This document shows, one piece after another, positions 1 to 9,110 of a stretch of DNA of 64,000 nucleotides (positions within the stretch are counted from its first letter, which is position 1; each line of letters starts with the position of its first letter). Source of the stretch: Paludibacteraceae bacterium (GTDB taxonomy: Bacteria > Bacteroidota > Bacteroidia > Bacteroidales > Paludibacteraceae); the NCBI GenBank assembly GCA_017461505.1, contig JAFTXV010000007.1:1-64000 (forward strand), in the 5' to 3' direction. Position numbers and translations under genes: made by a program. Under the pieces are notes generated by a model. The model saw nothing but the letters and a program-made list of their open reading frames with translations. It had not been told where the DNA came from and searched no databases.

Positions 1-774
1 GGTCATCTCTTGATGTTTCCACTCATTCATCTCACCTGCGATATAGCATGCCTTGGTACCTGCAGGAACGGTTACATTGTAGGTAACACCTGTCTCTGGA
101 TCTACTACTGGATCATCACCTGGCTCCTCACCTGGATTCTCTTCACAATCCACTTTGGTATAAGTTGCTTTACCTGTACCCGCAGTTATTTCAACACAAG
201 TACTTTCACTAATCGTGATATCTACAGTTTGATTTATATCACCGTTCCAGCCAGTACCATTCTTAAAAATGATATTGAGCTCAGAGCATTTTTCGGTATA
301 AACATACCATTCGCCTTCTTTAGCTGGAGTCACCTCCTTACCCGCGCCACCAGTAGGCCATACCCATGCTGTGATAGTATTTGTCCATGTTGCAGGAACT
401 TTAGCCTTAATAGTGATGTCCTTAGCCTCACCTGGAGTAGGCGCGTTACTTGGATCATATACAGAAGCCCATTTAGCTACCACGTCCTCAGCTGAGTAAG
501 CGCGGTCTCCTATCTCATTGCCAGAAGCATCTTTTTCAACATAAGCCCAACCTGGACCTGAGCAGTATTTGTAACCCATAGCAGTTGTTGCCTCTGCAAT
601 TGTAATGGTATAATGAGTCTCATCTACCTTGGTCATCTCTTGATGTTTCCACTCATTCATCTCACCTGCGATATAGCAAGCCTTAGTGCCTGCTGGTACA
701 GTAACATTGTAAGTTACTGCGCTCATTGACAACACCATTGTCAATGCTGCAAATAATGTAAAGATTTTTTTCAT
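1..774 (-). CDS. Secreted carbohydrate-binding protein, 3' end outside window
   Basis: Reading leftwards from the ATG at 774, 258 codons stay open to the window edge, so the C-terminus is missing. A signal peptide (MKKIFTLFAALTMVLSMSA, residues 1-19) is followed by a beta-rich module from about residue 20, in the style of starch-binding modules (VPAGTKACYIAGEMNEWKH). A CBM26-like module follows at about 115-205 (KVPATWTNTITAWVWP, then IIFKNGTGWNGD). After an acidic proline-rich linker, a second copy of the first module begins at residue 230. It is the last visible gene of the starch cluster, 49 bp after the amylase stop, so probably cotranscribed. Seen: repeats and signal peptide. Inferred: starch or glucan binding at the cell surface. 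No catalytic domain is visible in this part. Confidence 0.75.
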   Translation of the reverse strand, partial: MKKIFTLFAALTMVLSMSAVTYNVTVPAGTKACYIAGEMNEWKHQEMTKVDETHYTITIAEATTAMGYKYCSGPGWAYVEKDASGNEIGDRAYSAEDVVAKWASVYDPSNAPTPGEAKDITIKAKVPATWTNTITAWVWPTGGAGKEVTPAKEGEWYVYTEKCSELNIIFKNGTGWNGDINQTVDITISESTCVEITAGTGKATYTKVDCEENPGEEPGDDPVVDPETGVTYNVTVPAGTKACYIAGEMNEWKHQEMT

Positions 775-823
775 AATAATAATAATGATTTAAAAAGTTA
801 ATTATTAAAAAGTTCAGTATTAA

Positions 824-3148
824 TTATTTAAGATACTTATGTCCATTTTGAATCACAATACCGCGATATTCGGCACCTACTTGTTGTCCCAACATATTGT
901 ACATTGGTTGGGTCAAATCCAATTTAACCGACACCTCTGTATGCTCTATATCGGTAGTCACTTCGCCACAATCAATGAGTTTCTCCGCACCATTCTCCCA
1001 GCCATAGCATACATCCTCATCCGTCCACAAGTCTGCGGTTTGCTTTGTTCCATTGTTAAAGATGAAGTTCACCTCTCTAACCGCAGCATCAAATGTGTAG
1101 TAGTACATACCATTCGCATTTTGCTCTGTCAACTCAGTACCAGGCCATTCCCCTGTATAAACTGTAGCTCCTGCATCATTCCAACTATACAGATTCACTT
1201 TAGCCCAATCATCTGGTTTAGCAAAAGCCACAGTGATAGCAGTGGTTTGTGGGGCTTTATAGGTATAAGTCATGGTAGCCACTTCCGAATCCTTACCATC
1301 AGCCGTTGCGTATGCTTTCACCACCGTGGTACCTATGATGCTGAAAGGCGCTGTATATTGTACGCGAGTAGCAGAACTCTTAGGATTCGTCTCGTCCAAA
1401 GTATAATAGATGGCAGGAGTGCCGGTACCACCTATCGCACTCATCTCAATAGTCAACGACTCAGTCTTAAATGTGGTAGAAGATGGAGATACGATCAGTT
1501 GAGGAGCGACAGAAGAAGTCACTTGCGTCCAAATAGCATAGCCAGTACCACTAGCTGCCTTGGTATAACCCGCCTTCGAACTCGAAACTTTATTTCCCAA
1601 CTCTAGTACCAACATACCATTCTTTCCCTTCACTGTAGCACGGTAACCACTAGCATCACCCTCATCTTGTACAGCACTTTCTGAATGGACACCTACTGCC
1701 TTACGAGCCAATATCATCGCATTGATAGCCGCCTTATTTTGTTTCCAGTGAGGATAGAACACACATGGAACACCTGGCATGGAGAGCAAATAAGCATTGG
1801 CATGCAAGATATTACCTTTATATTCATTGCCATCTCCACGCTGATAAGTATCATGGTTGTCAATAAAAGTAACTGCATATTTGCCCTTACCCATACCGAG
1901 CAAACCTGCACCCTTACAACCGCTATAACTACCCTTTGCCATATTATTATTAAATACAGTGTATTTAGTAGCAAAGTCAAAGGTCATCGTGTTTTGATTA
2001 GCATCTTTAATACGACTCCACAACGTATTAGCATTGCCATCCCAATATTCCATCACTGCCAAATATGCCTCGCCTGCACGGTTATAGTCATCGACATGCG
2101 AATTGTGGAAGCCCTTGCAGTAATCATAACGGAAACCATCATACTTCATCACATTCGTCATCCATTTCGCATAAGCGCGGAACATCTTACGAACTTCCTC
2201 GTTAGTATGATCCCAATCGCGCGCGGCACCGTAGTTAGCTTCACTACCATAACCATCATCATTAGCACCAGTAGCTTTCCCCTTGCAACTACCCGATGAA
2301 GCGGTATTCACCTCATCAGTTTTGCATATCCAACTTGCATCTGGAGAGAACACACCATACTCTCCAAAATCTTGCACATAGTAGTCGCACCAACTAGACT
2401 GGTTGCTCGCATGGTTCACCACCATATCGGCTATCACCTTTGTGCCACCAGCATGTAGCGCAGCTATCAGTTTTTCCAACTCAGCACGAGAACCCCATGC
2501 GGAACTTTGATTGCTGTATTGAGCAGGCAAGTATCCTACTCCACCCGATGATTTTGCTGATGGAGGAAGCCATACAAGGTCAAAGTACGCGGTTATCTCC
2601 GCAGTCATCGCATACAACGTATTCCAACGGGTATTGCCATATGCTTTATCTTGATTCGAATCCCAATAAAAACCTTGCAACATCACATCTGTACACGCTG
2701 AAGGCACAGAAGATGTATAATGTGGGTTTGGAGTATCTGGAGTATCTGGTGTATCCGGAGTGTCTGGTGTAGGTGTTGTACCACCACATTGCCCTGCAGG
2801 ACCAATATAGAGTATATCATCCTGATACTTCATCTTGATATAGAAATCGTACGAACCTGCTACATTACAGATTAAATGATCCGTATTCTTAGTAAACTTT
2901 TGATATTCACCATATGGATCTATCTCACATATCCATGACGCACCATTACCAAGATCATACAATTGCACTTTATCGCCCTGCTTCAAATCCACGCACGACA
3001 CTAAGTACTGATCACGTCCCTGATGATCTTGCTCGTCCAAGGAACTAGCCTCCAATTCAGTAGTACCATTAACAAGCAAGCCATAGGGGGCTGCCTGCAA
3101 CACCAATGTGCACCAGCACATCAATAAGAATAATATATATCTTTTCAT
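824..3148 (-). CDS. Secreted GH13 alpha-amylase with C-terminal starch-binding module
   Basis: 774 aa, hydrolysing alpha-1,4-glucan. A signal peptide (about 1-19) leads into an N-terminal beta domain (20-122) and a (PDT)n linker (126-141). The GH13 barrel (about 150-520) has DMVVNH at 241-246, nucleophile Asp342 in GFRYDY, acid/base Glu367 in VMEYWD and Asp433 in FIDNHDT, so all three catalytic carboxylates are present. A chitobiase-like beta domain (550-632) and a CBM26-like module (637-716) follow. The tail YNMLGQQVGAEYRG resembles a T9SS type A sorting domain. It lies 34 bp after its larger paralogue and was probably transcribed with it. Its last 80 or so residues are almost identical to that paralogue. 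Export through T9SS is inferred from the tail alone. Confidence 0.92.
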   Translation of the reverse strand: MKRYILFLLMCWCTLVLQAAPYGLLVNGTTELEASSLDEQDHQGRDQYLVSCVDLKQGDKVQLYDLGNGASWICEIDPYGEYQKFTKNTDHLICNVAGSYDFYIKMKYQDDILYIGPAGQCGGTTPTPDTPDTPDTPDTPNPHYTSSVPSACTDVMLQGFYWDSNQDKAYGNTRWNTLYAMTAEITAYFDLVWLPPSAKSSGGVGYLPAQYSNQSSAWGSRAELEKLIAALHAGGTKVIADMVVNHASNQSSWCDYYVQDFGEYGVFSPDASWICKTDEVNTASSGSCKGKATGANDDGYGSEANYGAARDWDHTNEEVRKMFRAYAKWMTNVMKYDGFRYDYCKGFHNSHVDDYNRAGEAYLAVMEYWDGNANTLWSRIKDANQNTMTFDFATKYTVFNNNMAKGSYSGCKGAGLLGMGKGKYAVTFIDNHDTYQRGDGNEYKGNILHANAYLLSMPGVPCVFYPHWKQNKAAINAMILARKAVGVHSESAVQDEGDASGYRATVKGKNGMLVLELGNKVSSSKAGYTKAASGTGYAIWTQVTSSVAPQLIVSPSSTTFKTESLTIEMSAIGGTGTPAIYYTLDETNPKSSATRVQYTAPFSIIGTTVVKAYATADGKDSEVATMTYTYKAPQTTAITVAFAKPDDWAKVNLYSWNDAGATVYTGEWPGTELTEQNANGMYYYTFDAAVREVNFIFNNGTKQTADLWTDEDVCYGWENGAEKLIDCGEVTTDIEHTEVSVKLDLTQPMYNMLGQQVGAEYRGIVIQNGHKYLK

Positions 3149-3182
3149 TGTTTTATTTTATTTATAAATTAACCATTGATTA

Positions 3183-6100
3183 TTATCGAATATACTTATG
3201 TCCGTTTTGTATCACAACACCGCGATATTCGGCACCTACTTGTTGTCCCAACATATTGTACATTGGTTGGGTCAAATCCAATTTAACCGACACCTCTGTA
3301 TGCTCTATATCGGTAGTCACTTCGCCACAATCAATGAGTTTCTCCTCACCATTCTCCCAACCATAGCATACATCCTCATCCGTCCACAAGTCTGCAGTTT
3401 GATTTGTACCATCGTTGAAGATAAAGTTTACCTCTTTTATTGTCGCATCAAATTGATGATAATACATACCATTTTCCTTTCTATTTTTCATCACAGTACC
3501 TGGCCATTGGCCTGTTAACGGAGTTGCAGCATCACCTGAACCAAGCCAACTATACAAATATACCGTTTCCCAATCACTTGGCTTGAAGAAACCTACAGTG
3601 ATAGGAGCTGACTGAGGCTCTTCGTATGTATATACATGCGTTTGCACCGCAGTCTCTTGTGTCCCAGCCACTGCATAGGCCTTCAACGTCACAGGATTAC
3701 CCTTCTGAATAGTAATAGGAGAAGTATAGGTTTTCCTTGCAGAACCCTTAGGGTCTTTACCATCTACTGTATAATAAATTGTAGCATCATCTGCTCCTAC
3801 TGCACTCATCGAAACAGTAATACTTTCAGTCTTAAATACTTTACCTTCAGGAGTAACTATCAATTGGAATGGGAGATCCGAACTACACTTGTCACTCAGC
3901 ACTTCAGCACCATCTTTCCACTCGTAGCAAGCATCCTGATCGAGGAGGATATCGCTAGATTGTTCATCCACACCGTTGTTAAAGATAATACTAACCTCGC
4001 GTACATCGCTTGGGAAGACGTGGTATAGCCATCCTTCGCTATCTTTGGTTGTCCACTTCATACCTGGCCATGCACCTACGTTAGCACCACCCCAAGAGTA
4101 CAGATAAACAGTTTCCCATGTAGCAGGAGGCATGAACTTCACTGTGAGCGGTGTTTGTTGAGGCTCTTGGTAGGTATATGTGGCCTCTTGCACAGCTGTT
4201 TTCACGCCATTGAGTTCAGCATAAGCTTTCACGGTCACTGTTCCGTTGATAGTGAACGAAGTAGTATAGGTCTTTTTGGTTGCAGAAGTAGTAGGGTCGG
4301 AACCGTCAAGTGTGTAGTAAATAGTAGGCTTTCCACTCAAAGCCACAGCACTCATTTCCACAGTGTGGCTTTCTGTTTTATAGATGGTAGAAGGAGTGAT
4401 GCTCAACACAGGAACTTCTGATTCGGTTGTCTTATAATACATCGCAAAGTTTCCACCCTTATATGCCAAAGTATATCCCGCTGGAGTAGTGTTGAATCCA
4501 CTATTATGACCAAGCAAGAGACGGATGGAACCATGTTTACCGGTAATGGTTGATTTGTAGAAGCCATTACCAGCTTCATCGCTCACTTGCGACTCGGAGT
4601 GTACACCAGCTGCCTTACGTGCCAACACCATCTTGCCAATAGCATCTTTGTATTTTACCCAATGAGGGTAGAATACGCATGGTACACCAGGCATGGATAA
4701 GATAAAGGCGTTGGCGCCTAGAACGCGGTCCTTGTTGTAATCTTCCATAGATTTGCCACAACCAGCGATCTCATCATTGTTATCACGACCGCCTTTACAG
4801 CCAAAATAGGTGTCGTGACTATCCACGAATGTGACTGCATACTTGCTCAAGCCTGCGCCTAGAAGTCCCGAACCTTTACACTTGGTGTAGTCGCCATCTG
4901 CAATACCTTGGATAGCAGAATACTTGGTACTGAAGTCAAATGCCAATGTATTCCAATTAACATCGTTCAAGTAACTCTTGATGTTGTTCATATCGCCGTT
5001 CCAAAACTCTACAACTGAGAAGTAGTTGGCTGCGGCACTATTGTACATGTCAATATATTTACCTTTGAAACCTTGTGCATAGTCATAGCGCCATCCATCA
5101 AAACCTATCACATCTTTCATCCACTTGAGATAAGCTTTCATCATCTCTTGTACGCGTGGGTCGGCATGTGCCCAGTCGCGTGCAGATGCGTAGTTGTCTT
5201 GCATATTGTAGCCACCGTCATCTGTTCCTGTAGCTTTGCCCTTCCATTCGCCAGCTTCAGGGTTGAAGTTAACTTCATCGGTCTTGCAGATCCAAGATGC
5301 ATCTGGTTGGAAAGTACCGTACTCGCCAAAGTTTTGTGGGTAGAAATCGCACCATGAAGACTTGCAACCTGCGTGGTTGATTACGATATCTGCTACCACT
5401 TTGGTGTTTGCAGCATGCATGCGGTTGATAAATTCAAGCAATTCCTTTTGTTTGCCCCAATCGGAGTTTTGATTGCTGTATTGTGTCTGGTGATAACCTG
5501 TACCGCCCTCTGATTTGCCTGATGGTGGCAACCATACGAGGTCAAAGTATGAACCGATCTCACCGGATTGATTCAATAGAGTAGACCATTTGGTGTTGCC
5601 AAGGGTAGTGGTGCCGCTCAATACAACATCGCCAGGAGCGCCATCTCTGTATGAGTCATAATAGAAGGCTTGCAGCATCACATCCTCGCACTCAGAAGGA
5701 ACGGAGCTGCCATGAGTAGGCTTGATAGGCTCATCCTCTGTGAAGTTACCCTGCATAGTGATACTTGCACCATTGAAGTTGACCACTACATTGCCTTTGG
5801 CTTTCAACTCAAATACCACATTACCATCTGTATCTCCCACTACACCCTTAGGTGCATTTTGAACCGCACTATAGCCCCAATTTTGTTCCCAAGTACCATT
5901 AGTAATCTTCATGCGATATATTACACCCTCCGCCAATTCGCTAAAAGTATGCGTAAAGGTATTGTCGGCATTCTTGGTCATGGAGATAGCAGTCTCGCTC
6001 CAGGCTTTGTCTGCACCTACAAGTTCGGCAGAACCAGTCACATAGTATGTGGCGTTAGGGTCTGGAGTAGGAGGGATAACATTGCCACAATTCTGTCCTG

Positions 6101-6452
6101 GACCGATATACAACATGTCATCGTTGAATTTCAACTTGATATAAAAATCGTACGAGCCAGCTGCGTTACAAATCAAGTGGTCGGTATTTTTCGTGAATTT
6201 TTGATATTCACCATATGGATCAATAGCACACATCCATGATGCACCACTCCCAAAATCGTGTAGTTGCACTTTGTCGCCTTGCTTCAGAGCCACACAAGAA
6301 ATCAAAAATTGGTCACGTCCATTGAAATCCTGCTCACCTAAGGCCGATGCTTCTAATTTAGTAGTTCCATTAATCAGCAAACCATACGGAGCTGCCATTA
6401 AAACGATGTTACAGCAGAATACTGCCCACAAAATAAAGTAGATTTTTTTCAT
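3183..6452 (-). CDS. Large secreted GH13 alpha-amylase with tandem binding modules
   Basis: 1089 aa from the ATG at 6452. The open frame extends further upstream, but the promoter at 6493-6523 lies inside that extension, and a signal peptide (MKKIYFILWAVFCC) begins at 6452. Order: N-terminal beta domain like that of the neighbour (21-122), a pullulanase X25-like or starch-binding module (about 135-237), GH13 catalytic domain (about 250-660) and two rounds of chitobiase-like domain plus CBM26-like module. A short T9SS-type tail ends it. Catalytic residues are Asp457 (GWRYDY), Glu482 (VVEFW) and Asp547 in VDSHDT, where most relatives have NHDT. First gene of the leftward starch cluster. The repeated C-terminal module pair suggests internal duplication. 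Confidence 0.92.
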   Translation of the reverse strand: MKKIYFILWAVFCCNIVLMAAPYGLLINGTTKLEASALGEQDFNGRDQFLISCVALKQGDKVQLHDFGSGASWMCAIDPYGEYQKFTKNTDHLICNAAGSYDFYIKLKFNDDMLYIGPGQNCGNVIPPTPDPNATYYVTGSAELVGADKAWSETAISMTKNADNTFTHTFSELAEGVIYRMKITNGTWEQNWGYSAVQNAPKGVVGDTDGNVVFELKAKGNVVVNFNGASITMQGNFTEDEPIKPTHGSSVPSECEDVMLQAFYYDSYRDGAPGDVVLSGTTTLGNTKWSTLLNQSGEIGSYFDLVWLPPSGKSEGGTGYHQTQYSNQNSDWGKQKELLEFINRMHAANTKVVADIVINHAGCKSSWCDFYPQNFGEYGTFQPDASWICKTDEVNFNPEAGEWKGKATGTDDGGYNMQDNYASARDWAHADPRVQEMMKAYLKWMKDVIGFDGWRYDYAQGFKGKYIDMYNSAAANYFSVVEFWNGDMNNIKSYLNDVNWNTLAFDFSTKYSAIQGIADGDYTKCKGSGLLGAGLSKYAVTFVDSHDTYFGCKGGRDNNDEIAGCGKSMEDYNKDRVLGANAFILSMPGVPCVFYPHWVKYKDAIGKMVLARKAAGVHSESQVSDEAGNGFYKSTITGKHGSIRLLLGHNSGFNTTPAGYTLAYKGGNFAMYYKTTESEVPVLSITPSTIYKTESHTVEMSAVALSGKPTIYYTLDGSDPTTSATKKTYTTSFTINGTVTVKAYAELNGVKTAVQEATYTYQEPQQTPLTVKFMPPATWETVYLYSWGGANVGAWPGMKWTTKDSEGWLYHVFPSDVREVSIIFNNGVDEQSSDILLDQDACYEWKDGAEVLSDKCSSDLPFQLIVTPEGKVFKTESITVSMSAVGADDATIYYTVDGKDPKGSARKTYTSPITIQKGNPVTLKAYAVAGTQETAVQTHVYTYEEPQSAPITVGFFKPSDWETVYLYSWLGSGDAATPLTGQWPGTVMKNRKENGMYYHQFDATIKEVNFIFNDGTNQTADLWTDEDVCYGWENGEEKLIDCGEVTTDIEHTEVSVKLDLTQPMYNMLGQQVGAEYRGVVIQNGHKYIR

Positions 6453-6492
6453 CGTATCAAATTTATCGATTGGTATATTCAATTTCGAATTG

Positions 6493-6523
6493 CAAAGGTA
6501 CTGCTTTATTTTTACATATGCAA
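6493..6523 (-). promoter_or_regulatory. Bacteroidetes-type promoter of the starch cluster
   Basis: On the minus strand TACCTTTG (6500-6493) is preceded by TTG (6523-6521) with a 20-bp spacer, matching the Bacteroidetes -33/-7 promoter. It gives a leader of about 35 nt before the ATG at 6452 and decides that start over the longer open frame. Confidence 0.8.
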
Positions 6524-6539
6524 GTCTTATCAGCAACAC

Positions 6540-7262
6540 TCACCATTTTAACGTTACATTTTTTATGCAAACGGTTGCACTATCCACAGTAAAGTCCACT
6601 GCCCAACCTGCATAATCCAGATGATATACCCGTTTTGAATCATCCTGATAAGCAGGTCTAGGATCTTGACTAAGTATCTCTTTAATGGCATTCCATGGGC
6701 ACCCCTTGCGTGAGATGTCGTGCAATAATTCCTCTGCTATCTTCACCTCCAAATGATAATCCTTAGTCACTTCTGCAAACCCATTATTCGCATCAGGATG
6801 GCTATCCGAAAACGTCAAATAGGGTTTGATATCATATATCGGCGTTCCATCTAGCAAGTCTGCTCCAGACACCACCAATACTAGCCCATTGTCATTACTC
6901 TCTTCCACGCGCAATAATCTCACACTCGTCAACCCAATCGGGTTTGGTCGAAAAGGCGAACGTGTTGCAAATACCCCCATGCGCTTATTTCCACCCAATC
7001 GTGGTGGACGAACAGTAGGACTCCAATCCACCTTTCCATTTTCACCTTTCAGTTTTCCCTTTTCACCTTCCACCTCATGAAATTCCCACAACAACCACAA
7101 GTGAGAATAACCCTCAATCCCACGCAATGCCTCGCGCACGCGATACGCGGGCGTAAATATAATATGTGTCTCTATACACGAATCTTCTCTGCTTTGACGT
7201 GGGATACCAAACTTCTGAGAGAAGCCATTACGAGCATGGGCAATAACTTTCAATTCCATCAT
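6540..7262 (-). CDS. trmO: tRNA m6t6A37 methyltransferase (TrmO/TsaA family)
   Basis: 240 aa; the family N6-methylates the t6A37 of tRNA-Thr. The family core WSPTVRPPRLGGNKRMGVFA followed by TRSPFRPNPIG is intact, and the N-terminus (KVIAHARNGFSQKFGIPRQ) matches family members. The C-terminus (KGCPWNAIKEILSQDPRPAY) is also typical. Between the HLWLLWEF strand and WSPTVRPP there is an extra Lys/Glu/Gly-rich stretch of about 13 residues (EVEGEKGKLKGENGKVD). It is encoded by a purine-rich DNA repeat at 7021-7075 and looks like an in-frame insertion. The gene ends next to the amylase promoter and has its own weak promoter near 7289. Confidence 0.9.
   Translation of the reverse strand: MMELKVIAHARNGFSQKFGIPRQSREDSCIETHIIFTPAYRVREALRGIEGYSHLWLLWEFHEVEGEKGKLKGENGKVDWSPTVRPPRLGGNKRMGVFATRSPFRPNPIGLTSVRLLRVEESNDNGLVLVVSGADLLDGTPIYDIKPYLTFSDSHPDANNGFAEVTKDYHLEVKIAEELLHDISRKGCPWNAIKEILSQDPRPAYQDDSKRVYHLDYAGWAVDFTVDSATVCIKNVTLKW
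7021..7075. repeat. In-frame purine-rich word repeat inside trmO
   Basis: The plus strand repeats variants of TTTTCACCTT-CCA (minus strand: GGTGAAAA, GGAAAA, GGTGGAAGGTG). It encodes the non-family insert of TrmO and keeps the reading frame. Its word resembles the GGTTAAAGG tracts elsewhere in the window. Confidence 0.6.
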
Positions 7263-7288
7263 TTACTATTTCAAGATACATTCGGCTA

Positions 7289-7296
7289 CAAAATTA
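7289..7296 (-). promoter_or_regulatory. Probable -7 element for trmO
   Basis: Minus strand TAATTTTG, preceded by AAGCAG, lies 27 bp upstream of the trmO ATG. The expected TTG at -33 reads GTG, so the promoter is weaker than its neighbours. Confidence 0.5.
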
Positions 7297-7368
7297 CTGC
7301 TTTTTTCTGACATTTTCACACTTTTTATACAATAATTGTGTATTTTTGTAAAAAAAATGTCGAAATAT

Positions 7369-7399
7369 TTGGTCAGTTCAAAAAAAAGCAGTACCTTTG
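7369..7399 (+). promoter_or_regulatory. Promoter of tRNA-Phe
   Basis: TTG at 7369-7371, 20 bp, then TACCTTTG at 7392-7399. The tRNA begins 24 bp after the -7 element. The bases before the element (AAGCAG) are shared with the amylase, trmO and response-regulator promoters. Confidence 0.8.
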
Positions 7400-7423
7400 C
7401 ACCCGCTTTTGCAATGAAAGAGG

Positions 7424-7496
7424 GGTGCCATAGCTCAGTTGGTAGAGCAAAGGACTGAAAATCCTTGTGTCCCCGGTTCGATTCCTGGTGGCACCA
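7424..7496 (+). tRNA. tRNA-Phe (GAA anticodon)
   Basis: A 73-nt cloverleaf. Acceptor arms GGTGCCA (7424-7430) and TGGCACC (7489-7495) pair fully. The anticodon stem AAGGA/TCCTT closes loop CTGAAAA with anticodon GAA at 7457-7459, and a GGTTCGATTCC T-loop is present. The discriminator base is A (7496); a full CCA tail is not encoded. It stands alone with its own promoter and terminator. Confidence 0.97.
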
Positions 7497-7500
7497 CAAA

Positions 7501-7532
7501 AAAAAGACTTCGGTTTTCCGAAGTCTTTTTTG
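7501..7532. terminator. Bidirectional terminator between tRNA-Phe and trxB
   Basis: A perfect hairpin: stem AAAAAAGACTTCGG, loop TTTT, stem CCGAAGTCTTTTTT. A/T runs on both sides let it end the tRNA on plus and trxB (stop at 7556) on minus. Confidence 0.9.
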
Positions 7533-7555
7533 TTTATTACATTTTTCCTCTTGTC

Positions 7556-8482
7556 TTACGCGAATGAAGCCAAGTATTTCTCTGCCTCCATAGCCGCTTT
7601 GCAACCACTAGCCGCAGCTACAATCGCTTGGCGATAATATGGATCTGCACAGTCGCCTGCCGCAAACACACCCGCTACATTGGTGCAGGGACTATGACCC
7701 TCTACCTTGATATATCCTTCTGCATCGCGCTCGAGATACTCAGCAAAAAGATCTGTATTTGGCTTGTGACCTATCGCAAGGAAGAATCCATCAATGGCAA
7801 TATGACGAATCTCTTCCTCTGGTGTACCTTTCTTATACACAAGATCAGCACCATCTACCTTAGTCTCACCAGTAAGATTCAATGTATTATGCTCAAAAAG
7901 AATCTCAATCTTTGGATTATTTTTCACGCGTTGTTGCATTATCTCCGATGCACGCAGATAAGGCTTACGAACAATCATATATACCTTCTCACAAAGACCA
8001 GCCAAGTAGTTAGCCTCCTCGCAAGCAGTGTCACCACCACCTACCACTGCCACCGTCTTCTTGCGATAGAAGAAACCATCACAAGTCGCACAGGCGCTCA
8101 CACCTCTACCCTTGTAATCTTCTTCGGATTGGATACCAAGGAACTTGGCACTAGCACCAGTAGCAATAATCACAGTATCTGCTTCATAAAGTTGTTCATC
8201 TTCTACCCATACTTTTTTAGGCGAGCAAGAGAAGTCTACTTTCGTAACCATACCTGATACGAACTCTGTGCCGAAGCGCTCGGCTTGACGACGCATATCA
8301 TCCATCATTTGATAAGGTTCTACACCGTCTGGATAACCAGGGAAGTTCTCCACCTCAGTGGTAATCATCAATTGTCCACCCACCTGCATACCCTCAATCA
8401 GCACAGGATTTAAATTCGCACGTGAAGCATAAATAGCAGCGGTGTAGCCCGCAGGGCCAGAGCCGATAATAAGACATTTCAT
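7556..8482 (-). CDS. trxB: Thioredoxin-disulfide reductase
   Basis: 308 aa, the usual length; reduces thioredoxin with NADPH through FAD in the cytoplasm. The FAD-binding GSGPAGYTAAIYASRA is at residues 7-22, the redox-active CATC at 131-134, and an NADPH-binding GGGDTACEEA follows. The C-terminal GVFAAGDCAD FAD motif is intact. It is third in the ftsK, LolA-like, trxB run and 34 bp after the LolA-like gene, so it is probably transcribed with it. A short AT-rich word repeat fills the spacer at 8485-8512. Confidence 0.96.
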   Translation of the reverse strand: MKCLIIGSGPAGYTAAIYASRANLNPVLIEGMQVGGQLMITTEVENFPGYPDGVEPYQMMDDMRRQAERFGTEFVSGMVTKVDFSCSPKKVWVEDEQLYEADTVIIATGASAKFLGIQSEEDYKGRGVSACATCDGFFYRKKTVAVVGGGDTACEEANYLAGLCEKVYMIVRKPYLRASEIMQQRVKNNPKIEILFEHNTLNLTGETKVDGADLVYKKGTPEEEIRHIAIDGFFLAIGHKPNTDLFAEYLERDAEGYIKVEGHSPCTNVAGVFAAGDCADPYYRQAIVAAASGCKAAMEAEKYLASFA

Positions 8483-8484
8483 GT

Positions 8485-8512
8485 TATAGTTAATAATTAA
8501 TAGTTAACAATA
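8485..8512. repeat. AT-rich TTAATAATTAATAGTTAAC word tract
   Basis: The spacer between trxB and the LolA-like gene consists of overlapping AGTTAATAA-type words. It resembles the AT-rich tracts at 9080-9107 and 38795-38830. Confidence 0.5.
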
Positions 8513-8516
8513 TATT

Positions 8517-9071
8517 TCACCTCAAATCATTGATAAAGGCGCCTTCCTTTTCGATAGTAAATGCTGGCGTTTCTTCCGTATAACGAGCATTAGATAGGCG
8601 AAGAGTAGTCATCTTACCACCATCTTCGTGTATCTCAACCGTAGTTGGCAGCAAAGAAGCAGTAACCACACGCAACACAAATTTCACAATCCCTGCTGAT
8701 GGATTATTCGGAGTGAGCGTTATTTGTGTCTTGTCACCAACAGTTTTCTCGGATTGTTCACATACGGGTAAGAGAGCTTGCGCGTAGAGAAAAGGATTGG
8801 TTTGTGTCAGTTCTTCTTCCGTTGGAGTAGAAAGAGTCAACTCCTCTGTATCTTCACTATACATATACAAGGTACTACCATCGTATGCAGCATCCATCGA
8901 AAACATACTCAGCCTAAATTGCTTGCCATGCATAGCTAAATCTCCCGTATAAGTCATTGGCTGCGATTGTTGCTCAGCAATACTAATAGAAAAATCCGAC
9001 ACCAATGTCTTCTGCTCCAATGTCGCGAGCAACGATTGCAAAACAGTCAATATGATTAGCATAAACTTCAT
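8517..9071 (-). CDS. LolA-like outer-membrane lipoprotein carrier
   Basis: 184 aa from the ATG at 9071. A start four codons earlier is possible but would put MIFA in front of the signal sequence MKFMLIILTVLQSLLATLEQ. The rest is beta-rich with LolA-family features (MTYTGDLAMHGKQFRLSM, then DGSTLYMYSEDTEELTL). The family carries lipoproteins across the periplasm. Its place between ftsK and trxB is the standard Bacteroidales arrangement and supports the call more than sequence identity does. Confidence 0.75.
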   Translation of the reverse strand: MKFMLIILTVLQSLLATLEQKTLVSDFSISIAEQQSQPMTYTGDLAMHGKQFRLSMFSMDAAYDGSTLYMYSEDTEELTLSTPTEEELTQTNPFLYAQALLPVCEQSEKTVGDKTQITLTPNNPSAGIVKFVLRVVTASLLPTTVEIHEDGGKMTTLRLSNARYTEETPAFTIEKEGAFINDLR

Positions 9072-9110
9072 CGCAAATATCAATTCTCAATTCAAAATTC
9101 TTAATTCCTA

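Noticed and set aside
839-2299. Plus-strand ORFs opposite the amylase gene
   Set aside because: Antisense shadows of a well-supported gene; composition and domains support only the minus strand.
6453-6539. N-terminal extension of the large amylase
   Set aside because: It contains the promoter and precedes the signal peptide.
7266-7604. A 112-codon minus-strand ORF
   Set aside because: It runs through tRNA-Phe, its terminator and the trxB end; a chance frame.
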